Part shown: positions 44,059 to 52,411 of the stretch, piece after piece | Layout: every line of letters begins with the position of its first letter | Position numbering within the stretch: position 1 is the stretch's first letter | From: Streptomyces sp. MspMP-M5 | Lineage (GTDB): Bacteria > Actinomycetota > Actinomycetes > Streptomycetales > Streptomycetaceae | Reading direction: 5' to 3' | DNA length: 64,000 nucleotides | Assembly (NCBI RefSeq): GCF_000373585.1 | Contig: NZ_KB891894.1 | Span: 1-64,000, forward strand | The notes under the pieces: model-generated | What the model saw: only the letters and a program-made list of their open reading frames with translations | What the model was told of the DNA's origin: nothing | Database searches by the model: none | Translations under genes and position numbers: made by a program

Positions 44059-44162
44059 GGTGGGGCTACCCCGAAGACCCGGTGGGGACAACCCGAAACG
44101 GCGGTCTCACCGCCCCCCGGGGACGGCGGCCTCGGGCTGTCCCGCGACGGCGGTCTCACCGC
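44059..44162. repeat. Imperfect repeats at the 3' end of the response-regulator gene
   Basis: Two 17-bp near-copies of GGTGGGG...CCCGAA (44059-44075, 44081-44097) are followed by two exact copies of ACGGCGGTCTCACCGC (44098-44113, 44147-44162), 49 bp apart. The second exact copy spans the response-regulator stop codon, so the end of the gene seems to have been duplicated downstream. Confidence 0.6.
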
Positions 44163-44836
44163 TCCCCGGGCGAGACCAGCCCCGACTCGTACGCGAAGAT
44201 CACGGCCTGGGCGCGGTCGCGCAGCTCCAACTTGGCCAGCACGCGGCCGATATGGGTCTTCACGGTCTGCTCGGCGAGGATCAGCCGTTCGGCGATCTCC
44301 TGATTGGACAGGCCGCGGGCGATCAGCTCCAGGACCTCCGTCTCGCGCGGGGTGAGGCCGTTGAGCCGGAGCGCGGTGCCGTCCGAGCGGGGTGCCGGCC
44401 GCTGGCGGGCGAAGTCCGCGATCAGCCGGCGTGTCACCGACGGCGCGAGCAGTGCCTCCCCGGCCGCCACCACCCGGACCGCGGAGATCAGGTCGGCCGG
44501 CGGCGCGTCCTTGAGCAGGAATCCGGACGCGCCGGCGCGCAGCGCCTCGTAGACGTAGTCGTCGACGTCGAAGGTGGTCAGCATCAGCACCTTCGGGCGG
44601 TGGGTGACCCCGATCAGCGGGTGGAGGAGCCGGCGGGCCGCCTCCAGCCCGTCCATCTCGGGCATCCGGACGTCCATCAGCACCACGTCCGGATGCACCC
44701 GGCGGCTCAGCTCCACGCCCTGCGCCCCGTCCGCCGCGTCGCCCACCACGTCGATGTCGCTCTGCGCGGCGAGCAGCGCGGCGAATCCCGCCCGCACCAT
44801 GGCCTGGTCGTCGACGATGATCACGCGGGTCGTCAT
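44156..44836 (-). CDS. NarL/LuxR-type response regulator
   Basis: 226 residues from ATG 44836. Receiver domain with the acidic pair in IIVDDQ, phosphoacceptor Asp55 (VVLMDVRMPEMDG), Thr in MLTTFD and Lys in FLLKDAP. The C-terminal GerE/LuxR HTH is LNGLTPRETEVLELIARGLSNQEIAERLILAEQTVKTHIGRVLAKLELRDRAQAVIFAYESGLV. It overlaps the histidine kinase stop by 4 bp (ATGA). Probable DNA sites are the GTCATACCGTG motifs upstream of its own operon and of the DUF4097 lipoprotein. Confidence 0.93.
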   Translation of the reverse strand: MTTRVIIVDDQAMVRAGFAALLAAQSDIDVVGDAADGAQGVELSRRVHPDVVLMDVRMPEMDGLEAARRLLHPLIGVTHRPKVLMLTTFDVDDYVYEALRAGASGFLLKDAPPADLISAVRVVAAGEALLAPSVTRRLIADFARQRPAPRSDGTALRLNGLTPRETEVLELIARGLSNQEIAERLILAEQTVKTHIGRVLAKLELRDRAQAVIFAYESGLVSPGER

Positions 44837-46248
44837 GGGGTGTCGGAGTCCTTCGCTGAGAGGGGGGCGGACGGGGGGCGCGGTGCGGCGAGGGGGAGTT
44901 GCGCGGCGACCCGGAAGCCGCCGTCGGGCAGCGGCCCGGTGTCCAGCGTGCCATCCACCAGGCGCACCCGCTCCCGCATCCCCACCAGGCCGTGCCCGGT
45001 GCCGCTGGTCTCCAGCGGCGCGGACAGCGGCGGGGCGGGCGGTTCGTTGACCACCAGCACCGTCAGCCGCGAGCGGTCGCCGGTCACCGTCACCGACACC
45101 CGGGTCCGGGCGCCCGGGGCGTGCCGCACCACATTGGCCAGCGCCTCTTGGACGATGCGGTACGCCGACAGGTCCACCGCCGGTTCCGGCGCCACCGGCT
45201 CCTCCGGCAGCACCAACTCGACCGGCACACCGGCCCGTACGGTCGCCTCGACCAGCTTCGGCAGCTGGCCGACGCCCGGCTGCGGAGCCTTCTCCGGGGC
45301 GCCCTCCCGCTCGGTCTCCTCGCTGCGCAGCACCCCGAGCAGGCGGCGCATCTCCGCCAGCGACTCCCGGGCGCTCGCCGCGATCGCCGCGAACTCCTCC
45401 TGGGCCTCCTGGGGTATCCCACCGATGCGGTACGGCGCGCTGTCGGCCTGGACCGTGATCACCGACATGTGGTGGGCGACGACGTCGTGCAGCTCGCGGG
45501 CGATGCGGGTGCGCTCCTCCAGCAGCGTGCGCCGGGCCCGCTCGGCCTCGCTGATGGTCTCCTGCTCCAGCAACTTCCGCTGGGCGTCGCGCCGTTCCCG
45601 CAGGGCGGCGCCGAGCAGCAGCACCACACCGGAGAGCACGAACATCAGCACCCAGGTGCTCTGCACGTGCGGGGGCGCGACCGCCTCGCCGAGTATCCCG
45701 GCCGCCCCGGTGGTGAGCCAGATCGCGATCAGTGTCCTGCGGCGCTCGCGCGCCGACAGCGCCACCATCAGCGCGAGATAGCCGACGATCACCGTGGGCG
45801 GCCACGGCCACGCGTGGCCCACTACACCGTCGGTGCCGGTCAGCGCCACGGCGCAGACGACGGCCGCGGCGAACATCACCCACCACGCCTGCAGCGGCCG
45901 GGTCACCGCCAGCAGCAGCGGCACGCTCTGCGCGGTGGCCAGCGCACCGGCCAGGCCGCCGGCCATGCCGTAGTCGCCGTGGAGGACGTTGATCCCCGAC
46001 GGCAGCAGCGACACCGCGAAGGCGAACGCCACCGCGTACGGCAGGGCCCGCACCCAGCGGCGCCGGGCACTGCCGAACAGCGGGGTGCCCGGCCGGGTCG
46101 GGGTGCCCAGCTCGGTGGCGAGCACGCGCAGCGCCGGCCGCGCGGTCCGCAGCACCCGGCGGGTGACGCGCAGCGCGGTGGCGCGGGCCGGTGGGCGTCC
46201 GTCGCCGCCGGCCGGCTCGTCTTCTGGGGTGAGAGATCGTTTGGACAT
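44833..46248 (-). CDS. Sensor histidine kinase (HisKA_3 type)
   Basis: 471 residues from ATG 46248. About five to six hydrophobic helices between residues 65 and 215 form a membrane sensor with almost no extracellular loop. Then follow a short coiled coil, the phosphoacceptor histidine in RIARELHDVVAHHMSV (HisKA_3 of the DesK/LiaS kind), and a HATPase with IVQEALANVVRHA (N box) and GTGHGLVGMRERV (G box). A membrane-embedded sensor suggests it detects membrane or lipid state. TACATT lies about 10 nt before the start, so a leaderless or very short leader is likely. Cotranscribed with the response regulator. Confidence 0.92.
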   Translation of the reverse strand: MSKRSLTPEDEPAGGDGRPPARATALRVTRRVLRTARPALRVLATELGTPTRPGTPLFGSARRRWVRALPYAVAFAFAVSLLPSGINVLHGDYGMAGGLAGALATAQSVPLLLAVTRPLQAWWVMFAAAVVCAVALTGTDGVVGHAWPWPPTVIVGYLALMVALSARERRRTLIAIWLTTGAAGILGEAVAPPHVQSTWVLMFVLSGVVLLLGAALRERRDAQRKLLEQETISEAERARRTLLEERTRIARELHDVVAHHMSVITVQADSAPYRIGGIPQEAQEEFAAIAASARESLAEMRRLLGVLRSEETEREGAPEKAPQPGVGQLPKLVEATVRAGVPVELVLPEEPVAPEPAVDLSAYRIVQEALANVVRHAPGARTRVSVTVTGDRSRLTVLVVNEPPAPPLSAPLETSGTGHGLVGMRERVRLVDGTLDTGPLPDGGFRVAAQLPLAAPRPPSAPLSAKDSDTP

Positions 46249-46284
46249 CGCGGGATCAATGTAAGCGGATCCCGCCCACCCCGA

Positions 46285-46329
46285 CGTCATACCGTGGTGC
46301 GGCCTTCCTTCCCGTACCACGGTATGACG
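46285..46329 (-). promoter_or_regulatory. Inverted repeat upstream of the two-component operon
   Basis: CGTCATACCGTGGT (46285-46298) and its exact complement (46316-46329) are separated by 17 nt. On the minus strand the proximal arm abuts a poor -35, with the -10 TACATT at 46258-46263. This is the placement of an activator site. The core matches the direct repeats at 29854-29893. It might also form a transcription terminator for the DUF4429 gene, 43 bp after that stop. Confidence 0.6.
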
Positions 46330-46372
46330 CCGGGGCCGGCCGACCACGGCCCCGGCCCCCGGCCCCCGGCCC

Positions 46373-47260
46373 CTACAGTTCCGCCAGCAACTCCGCCTTC
46401 TTCGCGGTGAATTCGGCGTCCGTCAGCAGCCCCGCGCCGTGCAGCTCGCCGAGGTGCCGGATCCGGTCGGCGATGTCGGCGGGGTCCCGGCCGGTGCTCC
46501 CGGGGCGCCGCGCCACGGGCCGCTCCGCGCCGTCCGGCACCGGCTCGGCCGCCCGCACGGCCTGGAGCACGGAGGCCGCGAACGGCAGCGACTCGTGCAC
46601 CGGCCCGTAGCCGAGGTCGAAGACCACCGCGGTCGGGTCCTGGTCCGCCGCGCCCGTGCGGACCTCGGGGGCGTCGCGTTCCAGCAGTCGCAGATAGCCG
46701 TTGAGGACCTCCGGCGAGCGCCACTCCACGCCGGCCAGCTCCCCGACGGCGAACGTCTGGTCGCCGCTCTTCCACTTCGCCGACGACGCGCCCGTCCAGA
46801 ACCAGCGGAAGGCCACCGACCGGCCGTCGAAGGACGCCTTGCCGTCGTACGCCTTGAAGTGCAGCGGGGGTTCCGGCGCGGCCACCAGGTGCCGCTCGGC
46901 GGGCTCCCGGGCGGCGGGGCCCAGCGCGGCCCGCAGCTGGTCGGCGTAGTACGCGGCCGGCGCCTCGCGCTCGGCCGGCAGCACCAGCCGGTACGGGTCG
47001 GCGTCCTCCTTGAGCTGCCCGTCCGCCGCCTCCATCAGGGGGTCGGCGCCCTGCCGTGGCACGGCGTGCAGCACCACCGTGCCGCGCCTGCCCGTGGAGA
47101 CCTCGACGGATCTCAGCGCCTCGTACGGAATGCGTCGCTCGCCGAGCGCCTGGAACAGCTTCGGCCTGCGGATCCCCCGTTCGAAGCGGATGAGTACGGA
47201 GTCCGAGTCGAACTCCCAGACGGCGTGAAAACCGGCCAGCACATCACCCATGCGGCTCAT
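46373..47260 (-). CDS. DUF4429 protein with C-terminal SHOCT domain
   Basis: 295 residues. Two DUF4429-like beta-rich units (about 5-95, GFHAVWEFDSDSVLIRFERG; about 130-235, LHFKAYDGKASFDGRSVAFRW) are followed by a SHOCT motif (ADRIRHLGELHGAGLLTDAEFTAKKAELL), a short helical domain often found at protein ends. No membrane segment or signal. Function unknown; the two-copy DUF4429 layout suggests a lipid or protein-binding module like PH-type folds. A second ATG at residue 4 is an alternative start; no strong ribosome site for either. Confidence 0.84.
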   Translation of the reverse strand: MSRMGDVLAGFHAVWEFDSDSVLIRFERGIRRPKLFQALGERRIPYEALRSVEVSTGRRGTVVLHAVPRQGADPLMEAADGQLKEDADPYRLVLPAEREAPAAYYADQLRAALGPAAREPAERHLVAAPEPPLHFKAYDGKASFDGRSVAFRWFWTGASSAKWKSGDQTFAVGELAGVEWRSPEVLNGYLRLLERDAPEVRTGAADQDPTAVVFDLGYGPVHESLPFAASVLQAVRAAEPVPDGAERPVARRPGSTGRDPADIADRIRHLGELHGAGLLTDAEFTAKKAELLAEL

Positions 47261-47384
47261 CGTATGCGGGTGGTCGCCCGCCCGTCCCCCTTCCGGACAC
47301 CAGCGCTGCGCGTGTCAAAAAGGGCGCCCGGTCACCCGGCGGCCGCCCTTGTCCTGTTCACGCCGATCGGCGTGGCCGCGGTTC

Positions 47385-47427
47385 CCGCGGGTACGGCCCG
47401 TCCCCGGGCGCCGGGCCGTACCCGCGG
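47385..47427 (-). terminator. Hairpin after DUF1023 copy 2
   Basis: A perfect 16-bp stem (47385-47400 with 47412-47427) and an 11-nt loop, beginning 25 bp after the hydrolase stop on the minus strand. Confidence 0.8.
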
Positions 47428-47451
47428 CCGCCGGCAGTGCGCGCCCGGCCG

Positions 47452-48666
47452 TCAGGCCAGGTCCGCGCTGCAGTGGGGGGCGGTGGCGGCGCAGTCCACC
47501 GAACCCAGGTCGCCCACGCCGACCAGCGCGAAGTTGCGCAGGCTCTGGGTGCCGGGGGCGAAGTAGCCGGCGTGGCCGGCCGCGCCCTCGGCGGACAGGA
47601 CCCGGGCGCCGAAGGACGGATCGACCGGGTCGGCACCGTGGCCGAGCCCGCCGACCTCCAGGTACGGCACGTCCTGGATCCAGTCGTCGGCGTCCCGCAT
47701 GGCCCAGACCCGGGCGTGCGTGCCCAGGCCCGCCAGGCTCCCGGCGCGCATACCGGGACTGCCGGCCACCGCGATGTCGGTGACGTTCCCGGGGAGGCTG
47801 CGGGCCGCGAGGCCGCACACCACGGAGCCGTAGCTGTGGCAGAACAGCGAGACGGAGTCGGTGGCCGGCAGCGCGTCCACCAGGGCGCGCAGCCGGACCG
47901 CGCCGGCCTCGGCGAGTTGCCCGGTGGCCGCCTCGACGCCCAGTCCACCCGGCGTGGTGTAGTCGGCCCAGGCGATCACGGCTGTACGGGCGCCGGGGCG
48001 GGCGGTCCGCTCGGCGCCGTAGAGGGACTTCGCCATGCCCACGGGGGCGGCGGTCGCCTTGGCGGTGCGCTCGAAGGTCGAGAGGTTGGTGTCCACGCCC
48101 GGCACCACCACGGAGACCCGGTCGGCGGTGGTGAGGTCGCCGAAGACCTCCGCGGCCCGGCCGTCGCCCGCCGGGTCGAACGCCAGGATCTGGCGGCCGG
48201 GGCTCATCAGCGATTCCATGCGGTGCATCAGCCGGCTCGCCTCCTGGCGGCCGACGGGCGTGAGCCGGTGGTCGCCCATGCGGCGCTCTTCCACCTTGCG
48301 GGCGGCGTCGATGGCCGTCCGGTTGGCGCGGTAGCGGAGGTCGACGGGGGCGCCGCCCATGTTGCCGACGACCAGCGGGTAGCGGTCGGCCAGCTGCTGG
48401 CGCTCGGCCCGGTCGAGGGAGGTGAAGAACGCCCGGAGGGTGCCCGGCGCGGCGTCCGGCGCGGGCAGCGACCGCCCGTGGAACGTGGCGTGCCGCCAGG
48501 CGTCTCTTGCCGTGGCCAGCGGGTTCGCGTCCTCCTTGGTGTTTCTGATCGCCGTCCACCCCGTCAGGGCGAGCATCACGAACACCACCAGCAGGGCGAG
48601 CGCGGCACGCCAGGCGGTGGACTGCAGGAAACCGAAGGAGGGACCGAGGCCCGGGAAAGAAGTCAC
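47452..48666 (-). CDS. Alpha/beta hydrolase (DUF1023), copy 2
   Basis: 404 residues from GTG 48666. An N-terminal membrane helix (ALALLVVFVMLALTGWTAI) anchors an extracytoplasmic DUF1023 hydrolase: ILAFDPAGDG, VVVPGVDTNLSTFERT, nucleophile elbow FCHSYGSVVCGLAA and GLGHGADPVDPSFG. It parallels copy 1 at 42727 along its length. The helix is not followed by an obvious cleavage site, so this copy is probably membrane-anchored whereas copy 1 may be released. TAGGGT lies about 8 nt before the GTG, suggesting a leaderless message. Confidence 0.85.
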   Translation of the reverse strand: MTSFPGLGPSFGFLQSTAWRAALALLVVFVMLALTGWTAIRNTKEDANPLATARDAWRHATFHGRSLPAPDAAPGTLRAFFTSLDRAERQQLADRYPLVVGNMGGAPVDLRYRANRTAIDAARKVEERRMGDHRLTPVGRQEASRLMHRMESLMSPGRQILAFDPAGDGRAAEVFGDLTTADRVSVVVPGVDTNLSTFERTAKATAAPVGMAKSLYGAERTARPGARTAVIAWADYTTPGGLGVEAATGQLAEAGAVRLRALVDALPATDSVSLFCHSYGSVVCGLAARSLPGNVTDIAVAGSPGMRAGSLAGLGTHARVWAMRDADDWIQDVPYLEVGGLGHGADPVDPSFGARVLSAEGAAGHAGYFAPGTQSLRNFALVGVGDLGSVDCAATAPHCSADLA

Positions 48667-48838
48667 CGCGGGCCACCCTAGGAGACGCGACAGGGTGCCC
48701 GTGGACCCTCGTGAGGCATCTCACGTTTTGTGGAGGGTATTTGGGCTAAATCGGGCAGAACGTATTGACGCTCCGTGCTCGTCCGTGCGGATCCGGTCTC
48801 GTTGAGAGGTGAACCGATCACCCACCGGACGAGGGCAG

Positions 48839-49540
48839 TTACCGCTGGTCACGGGCGTGTTCGTGCCCGCAGGTGCGAGGGTTCCGGTCCGCCCGTCGGT
48901 CCATCTCGATCGCCGGCCCGATGTGATCCAGGTACGACTCCGTCAACTCGCGGATCGCCTCCACGCTGCAGTCCTGCCCCTCGCCCCACACCTTCCCGGC
49001 CACCCGCAGCACCCCGCTGAACGCCGCCACCAGGACCCGAGGCCGCGGATCGGCGTCCACGTCCAGCCCCTCGCGCCGGGCGATCAACTGCGCGATCTGC
49101 TCCTCCAGTTCGGTGGACCGCCGCAGATGCGCGGCGACCAGCGCCGGGGTCGACTCGATCATCTGGAACGTGCGCATGTGGAGATCCACCGGGATCACCG
49201 ACGCGAGGGCGCTGCCGATCTCGTCCCAGGCCGCCATCACGGCGCGGCGCAGGGCGGTCAGCGGCGGCTCTGCCGCCGGCCGGGCGCGCAGCTCCTCCAG
49301 GAACCGCGCCTCCACCATGTCCTGGACGGCGAAGGCCACTTCCTGCTTGTTGGCGAAGTACCGGAAGAACGTCCGCTGGGAGACGTCCACGGCCTCGGCG
49401 ATCTCGTCGACCGTCGTCGTCTCGTAGCCGTGCTCGGTGAAGAGCTCCAGTGCCGCCCGGATGAGGGCGTCGCGGGTGCGCTGCTTCTTGCGTTCGCGCA
49501 GCCCGCCGGTGGGAGCCGTCTGCGGCGTCAAGCCCGCCAT
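48839..49540 (-). CDS. TetR-family repressor of the MFS exporter
   Basis: 233 residues. RTRDALIRAALELFTEHGYETTTVDEIAEAVDVSQRTFFRYFANKQEVAF is a TetR DNA-binding domain (recognition helix VSQRTFFRYF). The ligand-binding part is helical and the C-terminal end is Arg/His/Cys-rich. It is divergent from a 14-helix MFS drug exporter, with consensus -35 TTGACA (minus strand, 49619-49624) in the shared operator region. It most likely represses itself and the exporter until a drug binds. Confidence 0.87.
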   Translation of the reverse strand: MAGLTPQTAPTGGLRERKKQRTRDALIRAALELFTEHGYETTTVDEIAEAVDVSQRTFFRYFANKQEVAFAVQDMVEARFLEELRARPAAEPPLTALRRAVMAAWDEIGSALASVIPVDLHMRTFQMIESTPALVAAHLRRSTELEEQIAQLIARREGLDVDADPRPRVLVAAFSGVLRVAGKVWGEGQDCSVEAIRELTESYLDHIGPAIEMDRRADRNPRTCGHEHARDQR

Positions 49541-49591
49541 CCTGCGCCGCCTTTCCCTGGTTCTCGCTGCTCAGGATACCTGTGAGCTAAA

Positions 49592-49646
49592 TGACAGTTA
49601 CCGACTCATGAATTGTTTTGTCAACTGTCAGTGGCTGACATTAGCC
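49592..49646. promoter_or_regulatory. Overlapping divergent promoters with TetR operators
   Basis: Plus strand: TTGTCA (49618-49623), a 17-bp spacer and TTAGCC (49641-49646), 7 bp before ATG 49654, so the exporter message is probably leaderless. TGTCAGTGGCTGACA (49626-49640) is an inverted repeat lying exactly in the spacer. A wider inverted pair, TGACAGTT (49592-49599) and AACTGTCA (49623-49630), covers the TetR gene promoter. A TetR dimer here would block both genes. Confidence 0.68.
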
Positions 49647-49653
49647 TCGAATC

Positions 49654-51255
49654 ATGAGCTCTCAGACCCCGGTCGCCGACGTCGCACCGGAACTTCCCGT
49701 ACCGGAGCCTCGCAAGGGGCTGCGGGGCCATCCGTGGCTAACTCTCTTCTCCGTCGCCATCGGCGTGATGATGGTGGCGCTCGACGGCACGATCGTCGCC
49801 ATCGCCAACCCGGCCATCAAGGACGATCTGGGCGCGTCCCTCGCGGACGTGCAGTGGATCACCAACGGCTACATGCTCGCCCTGGCCGTCTCGCTGATCA
49901 CGGCCGGCAAGCTCGGTGACCGCTTCGGCCACCGCCAGACGTTCCTCATCGGCATCCTCGGCTTCGCCGCCGCCTCCGCCGCCATCGGCTTCTCCAGCCA
50001 GGTCGCGCTGGTCATCTTCTTCCGCGTGCTGCAGGGCCTGTTCGGCGCGCTGCTGATGCCCGCCGCGCTCGGCCTGCTGCGCGCCACCTTCCCCGCCGAG
50101 AAGCTGAACATGGCCATCGGCATCTGGGGCATGGTCATCGGCGCCTCCACCGCCGGCGGCCCGATAGTCGGCGGACTGCTGGTCGAGCACGTCAGCTGGC
50201 AGTCCGTGTTCTTCATCAACGTGCCGGTCGGCGTGCTGGCCCTCGCCCTCGGCCTGGTGATCCTCAAGGACCACCGTGCGCAGAACGCCCCCCGCTCCTT
50301 CGACATCCCCGGTATCGCGCTGCTGTCCGGCGCGATGTTCTGCCTCATCTGGCCGCTGATCAAGGCGTCGGAGTGGGGCTGGGGCTCCATGACGACCTGG
50401 GGCTTCCTGATCGGCGCGGTCGTCCTCTTCGGGCTCTTCGCCGTCCTGGAGACCAAGGTGCGCGAGCCGCTCATCCCGCTGCGGATGTTCCGCTCGGTGC
50501 CGCTGACCGCCGGCACGGTCCTGATGGTACTGATGGCCTTCGCCTTCATGGGCGGCCTGTTCTTCGTGACGTTCTACCTCCAGAACGTCCACGGCATGTC
50601 CCCCGTCGACAGCGGACTGCACCTGCTCCCGCTGACCGGCATGATGATCGTCGGTTCGCCGCTGGCCGGCGCGCTGATCACCAAGTTCGGCCCGCGCATC
50701 CCGCTGGTCGGCGGCATGGTCGTCACCGCCGTCGCGATGTACGGCATGTCCGGGCTGGACGCCGGCAGCACCACCGGCCCGATGTCCGTCTGGTTCGCCC
50801 TGCTCGGCCTGGGCCTCGCGCCCGTCATGGTCGGCGCCACCGAGGTCATCGTGGGCAACGCCCCGCTGGAGCTCTCCGGTGTCGCCGGCGGTCTCCAGCA
50901 GGCCGCGATGCAGGTCGGCGGCAGCCTCGGCACCGCCGTGCTCGGCGCGGTGATGGCCTCCCGCGTCGACAAGGACCTCCCGGGCAACTGGCAGGGCGCC
51001 GGCCTGCCTCCGCTGCAGCCCGCACAGCTGTCCCAGGCGTCCGACGCCGTCTCGGCGGGCATCGCGCCGGTGCCGAAGGGAACTCCGCCGGAGTTCGCCC
51101 AGAAGATCACCACCGTCGCCCACGACACCTTCGTCTCCGGCATGGGTCTGGCCTTCTCGGTCGCCTGCGGAGTGGCGGTGCTCGCCGCCGTCGTCGCGCT
51201 CTTCACCAAGCGCGGGGCGAACGCCGAGGCGGGCGCCGGCGTCGGCCACATCTGA
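49654..51255 (+). CDS. MFS drug exporter (DHA2/EmrB-QacA type)
   Basis: 533 residues with 14 predicted membrane helices. FSVAIGVMMVALDGTIVAIANPAIKDDLGAS (helix 1, motif D1) and KLGDRFGHRQTFLIG (motif A between helices 2 and 3) with GGPIVGGLLVEHVSWQSVFFINVPVG (motif C) assign it to the proton-driven DHA2 exporters. It should expel hydrophobic drugs or a natural product. The last loop (LPGNWQGAGLPPLQPAQLSQASDAVSAG) is long and extracytoplasmic. Regulated by the divergent TetR protein. A strong hairpin follows 45 bp after the stop. Confidence 0.93.
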   Translation: MSSQTPVADVAPELPVPEPRKGLRGHPWLTLFSVAIGVMMVALDGTIVAIANPAIKDDLGASLADVQWITNGYMLALAVSLITAGKLGDRFGHRQTFLIGILGFAAASAAIGFSSQVALVIFFRVLQGLFGALLMPAALGLLRATFPAEKLNMAIGIWGMVIGASTAGGPIVGGLLVEHVSWQSVFFINVPVGVLALALGLVILKDHRAQNAPRSFDIPGIALLSGAMFCLIWPLIKASEWGWGSMTTWGFLIGAVVLFGLFAVLETKVREPLIPLRMFRSVPLTAGTVLMVLMAFAFMGGLFFVTFYLQNVHGMSPVDSGLHLLPLTGMMIVGSPLAGALITKFGPRIPLVGGMVVTAVAMYGMSGLDAGSTTGPMSVWFALLGLGLAPVMVGATEVIVGNAPLELSGVAGGLQQAAMQVGGSLGTAVLGAVMASRVDKDLPGNWQGAGLPPLQPAQLSQASDAVSAGIAPVPKGTPPEFAQKITTVAHDTFVSGMGLAFSVACGVAVLAAVVALFTKRGANAEAGAGVGHI

Positions 51256-51300
51256 CCGCCGCCGCACGGCAGTTCCGCGGCATCCACCGGCCCGTCCCAG

Positions 51301-51345
51301 CGGCGCGCGACCGGCCGAACCACCCCCTCGGCCGGTCGCGCGCCG
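51301..51345 (+). terminator. Strong hairpin after the MFS gene
   Basis: A perfect 18-bp stem (51301-51318 with 51328-51345) and a 9-nt loop, very GC-rich, without a T-run. Confidence 0.85.
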
Positions 51346-51863
51346 TCGCGCGTACGGGCCCGGCTCCGTTCCCGCGACGGGGGCGCGAGACCGGGCCCCG
51401 CAGCCGTCCGCAGCCGTCCGCAGCCGTTCGCGGCCGTCAACCCCCGCTCCGCCGCACCCCGCACCGGCAACCGCCGTACCCCAAGCGGCAGTTGGCCTCT
51501 CCTTTCGGCACGCTATCCCTCATCCGGGTAACGCCGACCGGGAACCGGACCGCAGGCTGTCGTCCTCCTGGACGGGAGGCCGGCCCAACTCCCCTTCCCC
51601 GCACGCGAAGAACGGTTTCCGCAAATCGCCCGCCGTCGCGCCCGGCACGTCAACTCCGCGTACCCGCCACCCACTCACGACCTGCGGATCCGTCCCCATC
51701 CCCGATCCGGGTGGAGGAGCCGCCGGGGGCTTGGCGGAGGCACTCGCTCCGCCGCACGCTCGAACCCGAACCCGCCGCGGGCACCCACCCGCCGCGGACA
51801 CGACCGCCGAGGCCCGCGCCCGCCGCGCGGCCCGCCACGGCACGACACGGGGGAGAGACTCCT
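51346..51863. other. Long gap before the I36 inhibitor gene
   Basis: The 518 bp hold no convincing gene. CAGCCGTCCG is repeated tandemly three times at 51401-51430 (last unit with one change). TTGGCC (51492-51497), 16 bp and TATCCC (51514-51519) may be a promoter; from there the leader to ATG 51864 would be about 340 nt. No riboswitch-like fold was recognised. Confidence 0.4.
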
Positions 51864-52313
51864 ATGCGTATCCGCACCAACCACCCGACCCGCACCTGCC
51901 GCACCTCCCGGGCTTTCCGAGGGGCCGCACTGGCCACCGGACTCGCCGCCCTGGCCACGGCGTTGGTCACACCGTCCGCCCTCGGCGCCCCGGCCGCCCG
52001 CGCGGCCACCGGAGGCCGCGCCCCGGCCGCCTCCGGCGACTGCTCGGCCGGCCAGCTGTGCCTCTGGCCGCGGACGGACTTCGGCGGCCGCCGGCAGACC
52101 TACGAACTGTCCGGCACCGACCTGGAGAGCTGTGTGACCCTCCCCAAGGGAATGACCGCCGCCTCGCTCGCCAACCGCACCGGCCGCCCGGTCACCACCT
52201 ACCAGAGCGCCGTCTGCGCCGAGACCGGCGAGTTCGACACCTACCCGGGCGGCGGCAGCTGGGTGCCCCGTTCCCCGTATCAGGTAAGGGCGTTCAAGCT
52301 GTGGGAGCACTGA
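51864..52313 (+). CDS. Secreted peptidase inhibitor family I36 protein
   Basis: 149 residues with GGGGGAGAG before ATG 51864. Residues 1 to about 47 form a signal peptide ending near AARAAT. The mature domain has the beta-gamma-crystallin-like pattern CSAGQLCLWPRTDFGGRRQTYEL, then ESCVTLPKGMTAASLANRTGRPVTTYQSAVC and SPYQVRAFKLW, with four cysteines for two disulfides, as in the Streptomyces metalloproteinase inhibitor SMPI group. Likely an extracellular inhibitor or a structural crystallin-like protein. Ends before a strong bidirectional hairpin. Confidence 0.85.
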   Translation: MRIRTNHPTRTCRTSRAFRGAALATGLAALATALVTPSALGAPAARAATGGRAPAASGDCSAGQLCLWPRTDFGGRRQTYELSGTDLESCVTLPKGMTAASLANRTGRPVTTYQSAVCAETGEFDTYPGGGSWVPRSPYQVRAFKLWEH

Positions 52314-52336
52314 GCGGACGGCCCGCGGTGGACGCA

Positions 52337-52379
52337 CCGCGCCCCCCGACCGGCGGGCTTCGCCGGTCGGGGGGCGCGG
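52337..52379. terminator. Bidirectional terminator between I36 gene and aceE
   Basis: A perfect 19-bp stem (52337-52355 with 52361-52379) and a 5-nt loop between two convergent genes. Confidence 0.88.
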
Positions 52380-52411
52380 GGGAGACGGTGCGGCGGACGG
52401 CCGCGGAGAGG

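Noticed and set aside
51346..51863. Riboswitch before the I36 gene
   Set aside because: No known fold recognised; only GC-rich repeats and one possible promoter.
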